64,000 nucleotides of DNA from Kaistia hirudinis (GCF_014196455.1 NZ_JACIDS010000002.1:372001-436000), one strand, 5' to 3'. Shown: positions 17,704-27,286, counted from the first letter of the stretch. Numbers and translations: made by a program. The notes: a model not told the origin generated them from the letters alone.

Positions 17704-18567
17704 ATGAGCGAGAAGCCCGCCCGCAAGCGCGTCGTGATCCATGAGGACGATGTCGGCATGTCGCATGGCGCGAACATGGCCTTCGTCGAGCTCTCGGCGC
17801 TGGGGCATTGTTCCTCGGGCTCGGTCATGGTGCCGTGCCCCTGGTTCCCCGAGACCGTCGAGATCGCGGCGAAGCACCCGGCGCTCGATCTCGGCGTGCA
17901 TCTGACGCTGACCAGCGAGCAGAAGCCCTATCGCTGGCGCCCGCTCACCGGCGTCTCCAAGTCGTCCGGCCTGACGGACGAGTACGGCTATTTCTGGCCG
18001 ACCGTGCCGCAGGCGCGCAAGGCGCATCCCGACGCCGTCGAGGCGGAGCTGCGCGCCCAGATCGAGGTCGCGGTTGCGGCCGGCATCGACATCACCCATT
18101 TCGACGCGCATATGGGCACGGCGCAGATGCCGGAATTCACGGCGATCTATCGCAAGCTCGGCGCCGAATATGGCGTGCCCGTGATGCTGCCGAAGAGCCT
18201 TCGCGGTTATAATCCGGCGAGCTATGCCGGCGAACTGGACTATGCCCGCTATGATGTCGAGATCGCGGCGATGGAGGCGGCCGGCGAGGCGGTGTTCGAC
18301 ATCGTTCTCGAGACGCCCTGGGCCCGCAAGACCGATGCGAAGACGGCTTACCGAACCATGTTCGAGAGCATTCCCGACGGTCTCACCTTCCTCTCGCTGC
18401 ATTTCAACACCGTCGGCGATTTCGAGACCATCAACCCGCCGGACGCCCATATCCGCACGGAAGAATATGAGCTGTTCGCGACGCCGGTGATCGGCGACTG
18501 GATCCGGGAATTCGACCTCGACGTGGTCGGCATGAAGGTGTTCCGCGACGCGCTGCGGGCGGGGTGA
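17704..18567 (+). CDS. YdjC/ChbG-family carbohydrate deacetylase
   Basis: 287-aa YdjC-like protein. The metal-site and catalytic segments are visible: HEDDVGMSHG near the N-terminus (general base Asp and metal Asp), HLTLTSE (metal His) and HFDAHMG (metal His). ChbG removes the acetyl group from chitobiose derivatives; other members act on different N-acetylated sugars. ATG 17704 is preceded by GAAGGA, preferred over ATG 17686. It lies 34 bp after the transporter ATPase, so it likely deacetylates the imported sugar. The exact substrate is unknown. Confidence 0.85.
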   Translation: MSEKPARKRVVIHEDDVGMSHGANMAFVELSALGHCSSGSVMVPCPWFPETVEIAAKHPALDLGVHLTLTSEQKPYRWRPLTGVSKSSGLTDEYGYFWPTVPQARKAHPDAVEAELRAQIEVAVAAGIDITHFDAHMGTAQMPEFTAIYRKLGAEYGVPVMLPKSLRGYNPASYAGELDYARYDVEIAAMEAAGEAVFDIVLETPWARKTDAKTAYRTMFESIPDGLTFLSLHFNTVGDFETINPPDAHIRTEEYELFATPVIGDWIREFDLDVVGMKVFRDALRAG

Positions 18568-18581
18568 CCGCGGGCCCTGTC

Positions 18582-18604
18582 ATTGCCGGGCCTGACCCGG
18601 CAAT
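18582..18604. repeat. dispersed CCGGG/CCCGG palindrome, copy 1
   Basis: ATTGCCGGG (18582-18590), loop CCTGA, CCCGGCAAT (18596-18604). This is the same family as the hairpin at 9905-9939. It lies 15 nt after the deacetylase stop and may also act as a transcription terminator for the operon. Confidence 0.75.
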
Positions 18605-18650
18605 CCAGCCTTGGTTGGGCCTAGGGCGCCGACCGGCTCTCCAATCCTCC

Positions 18651-18743
18651 GTCATCCCGGCGGAAGCCGGGATCCATTCAGCCTGAGGTGTTCCAGCGTC
18701 TTGCGCTTCGGCTGTATGGATCCCGGGTCAAGCCCGGGATGAC
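18651..18743. repeat. head-to-head pair of dispersed palindromes
   Basis: Copy A has ATCCCGGC (18654-18661) and GCCGGGAT (18666-18673). Copy B has ATCCCGGG (18720-18727) and CCCGGGAT (18733-18740). The copies are mirror images: GTCATCCCGG (18651-18660) pairs with CCGGGATGAC (18734-18743), and CCGGGATCCAT (18667-18677) with ATGGATCCCGG (18716-18726). Such RPE/REP-like elements are abundant between rhizobial genes. They fill the convergent spacer 18568-18822, where no gene is visible. Confidence 0.75.
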
Positions 18744-18822
18744 GGCGGCGAATGGTGCTGGCAGCGAAGCCAATTGGCACCGCTCTTTGGGCAACGGTCC
18801 AAGGCGGCCTCTTCAAGCCGCC

Positions 18823-19926
18823 TCAGGCAGTCCCAAGCCCCGCAAACCGCCGCGTCATCGCCACCAGCAGCGTCATGTCGCGCAGGGCGTGTTCCGGCGG
18901 ATTGACCACCGGGGCGCCGGCCGTGATCGCGGCGTGGAAGCCGCGAAGCTCCTCGACGAAGGCCTCGCCATAGCCGGCGCGGAGCGAGCGCTCGGTCAGC
19001 GTATGGCCGTCGGAGGTCTTGATGGTGAGCCGCGTCGGCTGGTGGTTGAGCCAGGGCGAGGGGAAGGCGAGTTCCAGCATCGCGTCGTCGAAGAACAGCG
19101 TGATCCGTTCCTTGTAGTCGGCGAGCGCCGGCACGGTCAGATGCACCATGTTCCAGAGCGCTCGGCCATCGAGGAGGCGCACGGCGCCCTGTCCGCCGTC
19201 GCCGCCGGCGAAGAGCTCGGCGCCCACGACCGTGCCGTCGCCGACGCCGAGCACGTCGAGAATGCCGTGCACGGCGTTGATGTCGTGGATCAGTGCGGAG
19301 GAATAGGCGCTGGTGAAGCCCTTGAAGGCGAGTGGCGAGAGTTCCGCCCCGATGGCACGCCGGACCTGCGCCTTCTGCTTCGCGATCGTCGCCTCGATCA
19401 GGTCGCGCGGAATGTCCTGGCCGCGGAAATAGGGCCGGTGCGCGATGAACGGCCAGGCGTCGGGGTCGTTCACCTCGACGGCGACGTAACGCAGCGTCCC
19501 GGCCGTGCCGGGCAGGTTCTCGAGCGCCAGGCGGTAGTTCGGGTCGAAGCGCTTCATATAGCCGGTCTGGACGATCCGACCCGTCGCATCGCGCGCCGCG
19601 ATGATCTCCGCGATCTCGTCCGGCCCGTAGCAGAGCGGCTTCTCGCAGAAGACGTGCAGCCCGCGCTTAAGCGCCGCCAGCACCTGCTCATGATGCAGCG
19701 GGTCGGGCGAGCCGATCACTACCGCATCGAGATCCTCGGCGAGCAGCGCCTCCACCGTCGCGAAGCCGGCGACGCCATGCGTCGCGGTCACGAAGTCGCG
19801 CGAGGCCTGCGAGGGATCGGCGACGCCGACGACTTCGAACAGATCCTTGAGCGCGAGCAGGTTCGGGATGTGCTCGACCTGCGTGATCATGCCGGCGCCG
19901 ATCACGCCGATCTTCAGTCTGGTCAT
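18823..19926 (-). CDS. Gfo/Idh/MocA-family oxidoreductase
   Basis: 367-aa NAD(P)-dependent sugar or polyol dehydrogenase of the Gfo/Idh/MocA superfamily. The N-terminal Rossmann fold has [15 protein letters not shown], and the conserved CEKPL loop is present. The C-terminal substrate domain carries [14 protein letters not shown] in place of the usual D-x-G-x-H. It is the last gene of the ABC operon 22986-18823, 21 bp after the ATPase, so it likely oxidises the imported sugar. Substrate not assignable. Confidence 0.87.
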   Translation of the reverse strand: MTRLKIGVIGAGMITQVEHIPNLLALKDLFEVVGVADPSQASRDFVTATHGVAGFATVEALLAEDLDAVVIGSPDPLHHEQVLAALKRGLHVFCEKPLCYGPDEIAEIIAARDATGRIVQTGYMKRFDPNYRLALENLPGTAGTLRYVAVEVNDPDAWPFIAHRPYFRGQDIPRDLIEATIAKQKAQVRRAIGAELSPLAFKGFTSAYSSALIHDINAVHGILDVLGVGDGTVVGAELFAGGDGGQGAVRLLDGRALWNMVHLTVPALADYKERITLFFDDAMLELAFPSPWLNHQPTRLTIKTSDGHTLTERSLRAGYGEAFVEELRGFHAAITAGAPVVNPPEHALRDMTLLVAMTRRFAGLGTA

Positions 19927-19947
19927 TCTTCTCTCCGGAAGCGGACG

Positions 19948-20781
19948 CTATGCGGCCGGGACACTGACGTTCCGGTTCGCGATCGAGGCGAGCAACTGCT
20001 CGATCTCGGCCTCGACGGCCCGCAAGTCCTCGCCGCCCGACATGATCGCGATGACCTCCTCGCGCGAAATCTCCGACTTCGCGTAAGTGCCGCGATTGCG
20101 GCCGCGATTGAGCAGCGTGAACGTGTCGCCGACCGGATAGGCGTGATGGATGTTGTGGCTGATGAAGACGACGGCGAGGCCGCGCATGCGCGCCTCGATG
20201 ATGAATTTCAGCACCATCGCCGCCTGATGCACGCCGAGCGCCGAGGTCGGCTCGTCGAGGATGATCACGCGGGCGCCGAAATGGATCGCACGGGCGATCG
20301 CGACCGACTGCCGCTCGCCGCCCGAGAGCGTACCGACGGCCTGCGTCGGATCGCGCACGTCGATGCCGATATCGGCCATGGCCTGCCGGGCGACCTGGTC
20401 CTGGCGCTCCTTGTCCATGCGCGAGAAGGGCAGGCGGCTCTTCGTCAGCTCTCGGCCGAGGAAGAAGTTCCGCGAGATGCTCATGAGCGAGATCATGCCG
20501 AGGTCCTGAAAGACCGTGGCGACCCCGCATTCCTGCGCGTCGCGCGGGCCGCGGAAGGTGACCGGCCGGCCATCGACGAGGATCTCGCCCTCGGTCGGCC
20601 GGTGCACGCCGGAGAGCACCTTGATCAGCGTCGACTTGCCGGCGCCATTGTCGCCGAGCAGGCAATGCACCTCACCGGGATAGACCTTGATGTCGATGTC
20701 CTGCAGCGCCTTGACCGAGCCGAAGGAGACGCTGACGCCCTTCAGCTCCATGGCGGGTGCGGTGGCGCGTGTCGTCGTCAT
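19948..20781 (-). CDS. sugar ABC transporter ATP-binding protein (single-domain, FrcA-like)
   Basis: 277-aa single-domain ATPase. Walker A is GDNGAGKST, the signature is [10 protein letters not shown], Walker [12 protein letters not shown] and the switch region HNIHHAY. The start ATG 20781 overlaps the permease stop as ATGA; codons further upstream are a shadow of the permease. It partners the permease at 20778-21956 and the binding protein at 22018-22986. Confidence 0.92.
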   Translation of the reverse strand: MTTTRATAPAMELKGVSVSFGSVKALQDIDIKVYPGEVHCLLGDNGAGKSTLIKVLSGVHRPTEGEILVDGRPVTFRGPRDAQECGVATVFQDLGMISLMSISRNFFLGRELTKSRLPFSRMDKERQDQVARQAMADIGIDVRDPTQAVGTLSGGERQSVAIARAIHFGARVIILDEPTSALGVHQAAMVLKFIIEARMRGLAVVFISHNIHHAYPVGDTFTLLNRGRNRGTYAKSEISREEVIAIMSGGEDLRAVEAEIEQLLASIANRNVSVPAA

Positions 20782-21956
20782 TTGCGTCCTCCCCGCGTGA
20801 GTGCCTTCACGCGGATCCAGTTGTTCACGAGCACGGCGAGCAGAATGACGACGCCGAGGAAGACCTTGAACCAGTCGGTGTCGATGCCGGTGTAGAAGAT
20901 GCCCATCTGCACGAGGCCGAAGATGAGCGCACCGAACAGCACGCCATAGACGGTGCCATAGCCGCCGGTCAGCAGCACGCCGCCGATCACCGCGGCGATG
21001 ATCGCCTCGAACTCCTTGAGCAGGCCGCGCGTCGTATCCGCCGAGCCGGCCTCCATGACCTGGATGGTGGCGAGCAGCGTGGCCGCGCAGGCGGTGTAGA
21101 TGAAGAGCCCGATCTTCACCCGGTCGACGGGAACGCCGACATTGCGCGCAATGGTCGAATCGCCGCCGGTCGCGAAGATCCAGTTGCCGAATTTCGTCTG
21201 CGTCAGCACATAGCCGGCAATGACGGTCAGCACGAGCCACCAGACGATGGACATCGGAATGCCGGTGACGAAGGGCGCGCCGTCCGAGCGCGTCGCGATC
21301 CAGCCGTGGCTCCCCATCCACTGGAAGAAGCCGGTGAGGATGTGGCCGTTGAAGAGGCTCGCCGTCGCCGGATCGGGTACGTCGTCGAGGATATAGGGGA
21401 TCTGCGTGCGGCCGGTCACGGCGCGGGTGAGGCCGACGGAGAGGCCCCGCAGGATGAAGAGCGAGGCCAGCGTGACGATGAAGGAGGGCAGGCGCGTCTT
21501 CACGACGATGAGGCCGTTCAGATAGCCGACGAGGATGGCGACGGCGAAGGCGCAGCCGATCCCGCCCCAGAGCGGCAGGCCGAGATAGCGCACGGTGAGG
21601 CCGATCACGACGCCGGCAAAACCGATCATCGAGCCGACCGACAGGTCGAACTCGCCGGCGATGATCAGCAGCGCCGCCGCCGTGGCGACGATGCCGAGCT
21701 CCGCCGAGAGCGTCAGCACGGTCATCGCGCCTTGCAGCGAATAGAGATTGGCGGCGCCCGGCAGCAGCGCGAAGATGATCATCGTCGCGATCAGTCCGGC
21801 CGCCGCGCCTGCCTCCGGCCGGCGCAGGGTCTGCGTCAGGCGGCCGGTCGCCGCCAGCCGCTCGTCCCGTCCGCCCGCGCGCTTGGGGCGGAGGCCGAAG
21901 CGCTCGGCTGCGGCGCTGATCTCGGTCTTTTCGGTTTCTTCGTTCACGATCGTCAT
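20778..21956 (-). CDS. sugar ABC transporter permease (FrcC/RbsC-like)
   Basis: 392-aa BPD_transp_2 permease. A hydrophilic N-terminal extension of about 45 residues precedes roughly ten helices, with [14 protein letters not shown] and [25 protein letters not shown] as family blocks. A loop of about 45 residues ([17 protein letters not shown] onward) separates two helices and is longer than in many RbsC proteins, as in some alphaproteobacterial inositol/sugar permeases. It is coupled to the ATPase by ATGA. Confidence 0.92.
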   Translation of the reverse strand: MTIVNEETEKTEISAAAERFGLRPKRAGGRDERLAATGRLTQTLRRPEAGAAAGLIATMIIFALLPGAANLYSLQGAMTVLTLSAELGIVATAAALLIIAGEFDLSVGSMIGFAGVVIGLTVRYLGLPLWGGIGCAFAVAILVGYLNGLIVVKTRLPSFIVTLASLFILRGLSVGLTRAVTGRTQIPYILDDVPDPATASLFNGHILTGFFQWMGSHGWIATRSDGAPFVTGIPMSIVWWLVLTVIAGYVLTQTKFGNWIFATGGDSTIARNVGVPVDRVKIGLFIYTACAATLLATIQVMEAGSADTTRGLLKEFEAIIAAVIGGVLLTGGYGTVYGVLFGALIFGLVQMGIFYTGIDTDWFKVFLGVVILLAVLVNNWIRVKALTRGGRK

Positions 21957-21982
21957 CGGACTCCTCGACCCGGCATGCGGCC

Positions 21983-22006
21983 GGAGGCGCCGGAACCGGC
22001 GCCTCC
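21983..22006 (-). other. intercistronic hairpin after binding-protein gene
   Basis: GGAGGCGCCGG (21983-21993) and CCGGCGCCTCC (21996-22006) are perfect arms. The innermost pairs must open to form a loop, leaving about nine stem pairs. It lies between the binding-protein stop and the permease, like the hairpins in the other ABC operons here. Confidence 0.8.
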
Positions 22007-22017
22007 AGTTCGTGCGA

Positions 22018-22986
22018 TCAGCGGATGCCAGCCTTGGCGAGCGACTGGATCGCCTTGGCCTTGTCGGGCGTGTCGATGAAGAGCGGGCCGGTATAGAAGC
22101 TGTCGAGCGGCCAGAAGCCGTGCGTAGCGTGCTCGACGAGGAAGATCACCGGCAGGTAGCCCATGAGATACTGCTGCGCATCCATGCCGAAGCCCATCTT
22201 GCCGGCGATGATCGCGTCGAGGACCTCGGGGCTGATGTCGAAGGTGTAGAGCTTGAGCTTGCCCTGCAGTTCCTTCTCGTCGAAGAGCTGGATCAACGGC
22301 GCGGCGGCACCGGCGCCCATGGCGAACACCGCCTGAACTTCGGGGTGGGCCGAGAGATAGGCCTCGGTACGGCGCTTGACGTCGGCCGGGTCCGGCGTGA
22401 CTGCGACGACCTCTGTGCCGCCGCCCGACGGCTTCAGCCCGTCATTCAGACCCTGGCAGCGCTCGTCGAGGCTGACATTGCCGACCTCGTGATTGATGCA
22501 GACGACCTTGAGGATGCCTTCCTTGGCAAGGCGCTCGCCGGCCTTCTTGCCGGAATCATATTCCGACACCGTGCCGACATACATGCCGGCGCCCATCTCG
22601 GTGCCGGGCTTCTCGCCGGAATCGACGACGACGAGCGGAATGCCGGCCGCGACCGCAGCGGTGACGGATTTGCGCATGGCGTCGGCATCGGCGATCGAGA
22701 CGGCGATGCCATCCGGCTTGGTCGCGATCGCGGCCTCCATCAGGCGCGCCTGCTCGACCACGTCGAATACCTGCGGGTTGTAATAGTCGACCTTGGCGCC
22801 GGTGAGCGCGGCGGCATCGTCGACACCGCGCTTGACCACCGACCAGTAGGGATCGGCCGCCGCGCCATGCACGACGAAGGTGATGTGGACGTCCTTGGCT
22901 TCCTTGAGGCCCTCGGCATGCGCGGCGCCGGCGAGGAGCCCCGCCGACATCATGGCGGCGACAGCAATTCTGGCTGCGGATTTCAT
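22018..22986 (-). CDS. sugar ABC transporter substrate-binding protein
   Basis: 322-aa periplasmic binding protein (Periplasmic_binding_4) with a standard signal peptide ending at AHA-EG, about residue 24. Ribose-binding-protein-like segments include ITFVVHGAAADPYWSVVKRGVDDAAALTG and IPLVVVDSGE. Three central cysteines (VVCINHE, DERCQG) could form a disulfide. It heads the operon binding protein-permease-ATPase-Gfo/Idh dehydrogenase. Ligand unknown; a sugar or polyol is expected. Confidence 0.9.
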   Translation of the reverse strand: MKSAARIAVAAMMSAGLLAGAAHAEGLKEAKDVHITFVVHGAAADPYWSVVKRGVDDAAALTGAKVDYYNPQVFDVVEQARLMEAAIATKPDGIAVSIADADAMRKSVTAAVAAGIPLVVVDSGEKPGTEMGAGMYVGTVSEYDSGKKAGERLAKEGILKVVCINHEVGNVSLDERCQGLNDGLKPSGGGTEVVAVTPDPADVKRRTEAYLSAHPEVQAVFAMGAGAAAPLIQLFDEKELQGKLKLYTFDISPEVLDAIIAGKMGFGMDAQQYLMGYLPVIFLVEHATHGFWPLDSFYTGPLFIDTPDKAKAIQSLAKAGIR

Positions 22987-23434
22987 GTGGATCTCCCGTT
23001 TAGGTCAGCTCGGCCTTCCCTCTGTTCCGCTGTCGTTCGGCCGGAACGCCAGCGGCTCTGGTCCGGCTGCCTCTTGCGGGCGTGGGCCGGATCGGCGCGG
23101 CGGGTCCGCTATCGAAGCGAACGCGCCGCCCCGTTGCGCCATCCGGCGCATTGCACGGGGGCTTGCGGAGCGGCCGGCATCCCTGCGCCAGCCGCCTGCA
23201 ACCGGGTTTCAGGAAACGATGAAGCTCGCGCGGCAGACAGAGCCAATTTCGCGTTTTCGGATGGGTACGATTCGCCCCGGACGATCCGCGATCCGCGCAG
23301 GCCTCTGGATTCACGCGAAAATCACGAATGCGATGCCGCGGCAATGGCCCGGTCAGATCGGGGCGGATTGGTTCTTTCAATGGGCCGCGCACGCGGTCAA
23401 TCAATCGAGACCGTTCGTCTGATGGGAGACTTCC
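22987..23434. other. 448-bp divergent intergenic region, no gene seen
   Basis: Separates the binding-protein gene (leftward) from the aminotransferase gene (rightward). I find no convincing open frame: short frames here have biased Arg/Ala/Pro composition and no ribosome site. It must hold both promoters. The only clear structure is the near-palindrome at 23195-23213. A GGGAGA ribosome site lies before ATG 23435. Confidence 0.6.
23195..23213. promoter_or_regulatory. near-palindrome, possible operator
   Basis: CCTGCAACC (23195-23203), one central G, GGTTTCAGG (23205-23213): nine-base arms with one mismatch. The core resembles LacI-family operators of the TGAAACCGGTTTCA type, but has an odd-spaced centre. 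Cognate regulator unknown. Confidence 0.4.
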
Positions 23435-24682
23435 ATGTACATCGTGGGTGAAGAAGAGATCGCCGCCATCGCCAGGGTGATCCGTTCGGGCGAATTGTTC
23501 CGATACGGCAAGGGCAGCGAGTGCGATCGCTTCGAGGCCCGCTATGCCGCGCATCTCGGCGTCGAGCAGTTCGCGCTCGCGGCGAGCGGCACCTTCGGCC
23601 TCTATGCAGGGCTGATCGGCCTCGGCATCGGCCCGGGCGACGAGGTGCTGGTGCCTGCCCACACCTATATGGCGACGGCGACCGCCGTGCTCGCCGTCGG
23701 CGCGATCCCCGTCATCGTCGATATCGACGAGAGCCTCACCATCGATCCGAACGCCATCCGCGACGCCATCGGCCCGCACACCCGCGCAATCATCCCGGTG
23801 CATATGTGGGGGGCGGCCTGCAACATGGACGCGATCATGCAGATCGCAAGGAAGCACGGCCTCCTCGTGCTCGAGGACGTCTGCCAGGGCATCGGCGGCT
23901 CCTATGAGGGCCGCAAGCTCGGCTCGATCGGTCATGCCGGCGCGTATTCGTTCAATTATTTCAAGAACATGACGGCGGGCGAGGGTGGCGGCATCGCGAC
24001 CTCGGATCCCAAGGTGATCGAGCGGGCGCGCTGCGCCATCGACCCCTGTCATTTCTATTGGCAGGGCCGCAGCGACTCGATCGTTCCCTTCGCCGGGGCC
24101 GGAGCCCGTGCCTCCGAGATCATGGGCGCCATGCTCAACGTCCAGCTGGACCGGCTCGACGGCATGATCGGCGCCATGCGGGCGGAGAAGAAGAAGATCC
24201 TCGCGGGCACGCGCCATCTCGACAATCTCGGCTTGCGCGCCTCGCCGATGAACAGTGCCGACCATGATTGCGCGGCGCAGCTGATGTACATCCTCCCGAC
24301 CGAGGCTGCCGCGCAGGCCTTTGCGAAGACGATTCCCAGCGTCATCGCCGGCAAGACCGGGCGCCACAACTTCACCCAGTGGGACCAGGTGCTGATGCAT
24401 GAGGGCGCGCATCATCCCGCGCTCGACCCCTACAAGCTCCCGGCCAATCAGGGCTTGCGGCTCGACTATCCGAAGGATCTCGGCAAGCGCTCGCTCGATA
24501 TCCTCAACCGCACCGTCATGATCGCGATGCATCCGCTGCACACCGAGAGCGAGATCGACGACATGATCCACAACATCGACGCCGCCGCCCGCGTCGCGCT
24601 CGAGAATGTCGACGCGAACGCGATCGAACTGCGCAAGGTCGAGCCGATCGACCTGCAGAAATTCGACAGCGCGGGCGTCTGA
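23435..24682 (+). CDS. DegT/DnrJ/EryC1/StrS-family PLP aminotransferase
   Basis: 415-aa PLP-dependent sugar aminotransferase-like protein. Schiff-base lysine K177 lies in SFNYFKNMTAGEGGG and D148 (LEDVCQ) would bind the pyridinium nitrogen; the PAHTYMATATAV segment is typical. The family transfers an amino group to keto sugars or keto-inositols. It stands beside inositol/sugar-type ABC and dehydrogenase genes and ends 5 bp from the convergent MocR stop. The pathway is catabolic or aminosugar-related by context; substrate unknown. Confidence 0.88.
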   Translation: MYIVGEEEIAAIARVIRSGELFRYGKGSECDRFEARYAAHLGVEQFALAASGTFGLYAGLIGLGIGPGDEVLVPAHTYMATATAVLAVGAIPVIVDIDESLTIDPNAIRDAIGPHTRAIIPVHMWGAACNMDAIMQIARKHGLLVLEDVCQGIGGSYEGRKLGSIGHAGAYSFNYFKNMTAGEGGGIATSDPKVIERARCAIDPCHFYWQGRSDSIVPFAGAGARASEIMGAMLNVQLDRLDGMIGAMRAEKKKILAGTRHLDNLGLRASPMNSADHDCAAQLMYILPTEAAAQAFAKTIPSVIAGKTGRHNFTQWDQVLMHEGAHHPALDPYKLPANQGLRLDYPKDLGKRSLDILNRTVMIAMHPLHTESEIDDMIHNIDAAARVALENVDANAIELRKVEPIDLQKFDSAGV

Positions 24683-24687
24683 TCGCC

Positions 24688-26151
24688 TCATGCGCCGATC
24701 CTCCTGAAGGCGGCGCGCAGCGCCTGCACGGCCCGCAGGCTCTGCCGCTCGTCATGGGCGGCATAGCCGAGCAGCAGCCCGTGCTCGGGCATCGTCGAAT
24801 GGTAGTTGTTCGAGATGCCCTGGACGTCGAGCCCTTCCTTGACGGCGGCCGCGACCACGTCGCGATCGCTCATCGGCCGTTTGAAGGACGCCAGCACCTG
24901 CATGCCGGCGTCGTTCTCGGCGACGCTGACCCATTCGCCGAGATGCTCCTCGCAGAGGCGGACGAACTGCGCCTGCCGGCGGGCATAGAGGCGGCGCATG
25001 CGCTTCAGATGCGTCGCGAAATAGCCCTGGCGGATGAAATCGTTAACCGTCGCCTGCAGGATCAGCGGCGCGAACTGCCCGGTGATGCTGACCGCCTTGT
25101 CGAAAGACTCGGACAGTTCCCGCGGCACGATCAGATAGCCGATCCTCAGCGCCGGGATCAGCGTCTTGCCGAAGGAGCCGATATAGATGACGCGGTCGGC
25201 GTGATCGAGGCCGCGCAGCGCCGGAATGGGGCTGCCGCGATAGCGATATTCGCCGTCATAATCGTCCTCGATGATCCAGGCGCCGGCGCGGTCGGCGATC
25301 GCCAGCAATTGCAGCCGCTCCTCTATCCGCATGATGGTGCCGAAGGGCCATTGGCAGGACGGCGTCACATAGATCAGCCGGGGCGTCGGCAGGTCGGGAT
25401 CGGCGAGGTTCCAGCCGCGGCGGTCGACCATCAGCGGAGCGAGGCGGGCGCCGCTCGCCAGGAACGCGCTCTTGGCGCCGAGATAGCCCGGCTCCTCCAT
25501 CCAGACATTGTCGCCCTCGTCCATCAGCACGCGCGAGACGAGGTCGAGCGCCGCCTGCGCGCCCGTCACCACGATCACCTGGTCGGCCGAGCAGGTGATG
25601 CCGCGCGAGACGGAGATGTTATTGGCGATCGTCTGGCGCAGGCCCGGATGGCCGGCGAAGGAGAGATAGCCGAGCAGGCTTTCGTCGCGGCTGCGCGAAT
25701 TGCGCAGGAGCAGGCTGCTCCAGATCGAGAAGGGAAACAGCGTCGTCTCCGGCACGCCGGGATGGAGATTGACGACGCCGGCGTTGCGCGGCGGCTGCGG
25801 CCCGTTGACGATCGTCCGCCCGCGCCGCGACAGGCGGTCGGGATTGTGCGGGTGGACGCGCGCCGCCGGGCTCGAGCGGCATTGCTGGATCTGCGCCACC
25901 CAGGTGCCCGAGCCCGCCCGTGCCTCGATGAAGCCCTCGGCGAGCAATTGGTCATAGGCGGCGATGACGGTGTTGCGCCCGACATTCAGATCCTCGGCCA
26001 GCGAACGCGTCGAGGGCAGCAGCGTCTGTGACGGGATCTGGCCCGAGAGGATATAGCGGCGGAGCGAACCATAGATCTGCCGGTGCATCGGCTCGCTGCA
26101 GGTCCGGTCGACCGAGATCAGGTCGATCGAGAGGCGCTGGTGCTCACCCAT
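24688..26151 (-). CDS. MocR-type GntR/aminotransferase transcriptional regulator
   Basis: 487-aa regulator with an N-terminal GntR winged helix (about residues 15-85, DRTCSEPMHRQIYGSLRRYIL and STRSLAEDLNVGRNTV). A class I aminotransferase-like domain follows, with the PLP lysine in GSFGKTLIP and an IEDDYDGEYRY block. MocR proteins bind PLP and control aminotransferase or vitamin B6/GABA genes. The ATG (26151) overlaps the LacI-regulator stop by 8 nt, so the two regulators are co-expressed. It may control the adjacent DegT aminotransferase. Confidence 0.9.
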   Translation of the reverse strand: MGEHQRLSIDLISVDRTCSEPMHRQIYGSLRRYILSGQIPSQTLLPSTRSLAEDLNVGRNTVIAAYDQLLAEGFIEARAGSGTWVAQIQQCRSSPAARVHPHNPDRLSRRGRTIVNGPQPPRNAGVVNLHPGVPETTLFPFSIWSSLLLRNSRSRDESLLGYLSFAGHPGLRQTIANNISVSRGITCSADQVIVVTGAQAALDLVSRVLMDEGDNVWMEEPGYLGAKSAFLASGARLAPLMVDRRGWNLADPDLPTPRLIYVTPSCQWPFGTIMRIEERLQLLAIADRAGAWIIEDDYDGEYRYRGSPIPALRGLDHADRVIYIGSFGKTLIPALRIGYLIVPRELSESFDKAVSITGQFAPLILQATVNDFIRQGYFATHLKRMRRLYARRQAQFVRLCEEHLGEWVSVAENDAGMQVLASFKRPMSDRDVVAAAVKEGLDVQGISNNYHSTMPEHGLLLGYAAHDERQSLRAVQALRAAFRRIGA

Positions 26152-27178
26152 TGCCCGCCCTCCCGCTGAGGGAGCTTTCGCGCACGGCGAGGCGGACGGG
26201 CAGCAACTGGTCCTGCGGCGGCGCACCGCTCTCGATCGCCGCGATCAGCGCCTCGGCGGCGCGCGCGCCCATCTGCTCGGCGGGCTGCTCGATCGTGGTG
26301 AGGCGCGGATTGGCGACGGCGGCGAAGGGGATGCCGTCGAAGCCCGTGACCGCCACGTCCTGCGGCACGCGCAGCCCGACATTGCGCAGCGCATCGAGCA
26401 GGTGCAGCGCGAGCTTGTCGTCGTAGCACATCAGCACGTCCGGTCGTTCGCGGGCTGCGAGCCGCGCGACGGCGTCGATCTCCGCCCGGTCGAGGCTCGC
26501 CGAGAACTCGCGGATGCGCGGCTCGACATGCTGCGCCTCCAGCGCCCGGAGGATCGAACCGCGCCGCAGCCGGTTCGACGCGATGTCCGGCCCGTTGACA
26601 TAGGAGAAGCGCTGGCGGCCGGTCGCGAGCAGATGCTCGACCAGAAGGTGGATGCCGACCGCATCGTCCGCACGGATCCGGCCAAGTGGCCGGTCCTCGG
26701 CATCCGCGCCCGTCCATTCCGGCAGCACGAACACGGCGTGGGCAGGCCGCAGGGCCTCGGCTGCTTCCTCGGGCGAGACCGGCGCGCTGCAGAAGGCGAC
26801 GCCCTGCGCCTGATGCTCGCGCAGCGTCCTGAGCGCGCTGGCGCGGCGGCGATCCTCGCGCACGCCGTCCAGCATCAGCACCGTGTAGCCCGCCGCAGCC
26901 GCCGCCTGGCCGAAGCCGGCGACGATCATGCCGTGCACGGGATCGGTGACGTCGGGGACGAGGAGCCCCAGCGTGTGGCTGGCCTGACGGGCGAGGCTGC
27001 GCGCCGCGGCATTGGGGACATAGCCGAGCTCGCGCGCCACGCGGGCGACGTCGGTGCGGGTCTGCTCACTGATGATCGGGCTGCCGCGGAGCGCCCGCGA
27101 TACCGTCGCCTCGGACAGATCGAGCGCCCGCGCGATGTCGGAAAGAGTGGGGCGAGACGTCCTGCGTGATGAGGTCAT
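26144..27178 (-). CDS. LacI-family transcriptional regulator
   Basis: 344-aa LacI/GalR repressor. The N-terminal HTH reads TLSDIARALDLSEATVSRALRGS followed by the hinge-helix region YVPNAAARSLA; the rest is a periplasmic-binding-like sugar-sensing domain. I place the start at ATG 27178: frames starting at 27193 or 27226 are possible, but 27226 falls inside a LacI-type operator. It likely autoregulates and controls the divergent Gfo/Idh gene through the operators at 27222 and 27379. Confidence 0.9.
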   Translation of the reverse strand: MTSSRRTSRPTLSDIARALDLSEATVSRALRGSPIISEQTRTDVARVARELGYVPNAAARSLARQASHTLGLLVPDVTDPVHGMIVAGFGQAAAAAGYTVLMLDGVREDRRRASALRTLREHQAQGVAFCSAPVSPEEAAEALRPAHAVFVLPEWTGADAEDRPLGRIRADDAVGIHLLVEHLLATGRQRFSYVNGPDIASNRLRRGSILRALEAQHVEPRIREFSASLDRAEIDAVARLAARERPDVLMCYDDKLALHLLDALRNVGLRVPQDVAVTGFDGIPFAAVANPRLTTIEQPAEQMGARAAEALIAAIESGAPPQDQLLPVRLAVRESSLSGRAGNG

Positions 27179-27221
27179 TGCCGCCAGTGCCATGCCGAGA
27201 AGCGCCGATGCTACAAATGAA

Positions 27222-27235
27222 TGCAAGCGCTTGCA
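27222..27235. promoter_or_regulatory. LacI-family operator O1
   Basis: TGCAAGCGCTTGCA, a perfect 14-bp palindrome with the central CG step of LacI-family operators, 44 bp upstream of the LacI-gene ATG (minus strand). Predicted autoregulatory site. Confidence 0.82.
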
Positions 27236-27286
27236 AGAGACTCATCCGGAGATCGTCCGACCCGGATTTCGTCCATCAAGCTCATG

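Noticed and set aside
18688-20895. 735-codon plus-strand frame opposite a Gfo/Idh and an ABC ATPase gene
   Set aside because: Antisense shadow. Equivalent long shadows at 14401-16650, 37095-39320, 7117-8637 and 58231-60018 were rejected for the same reason.
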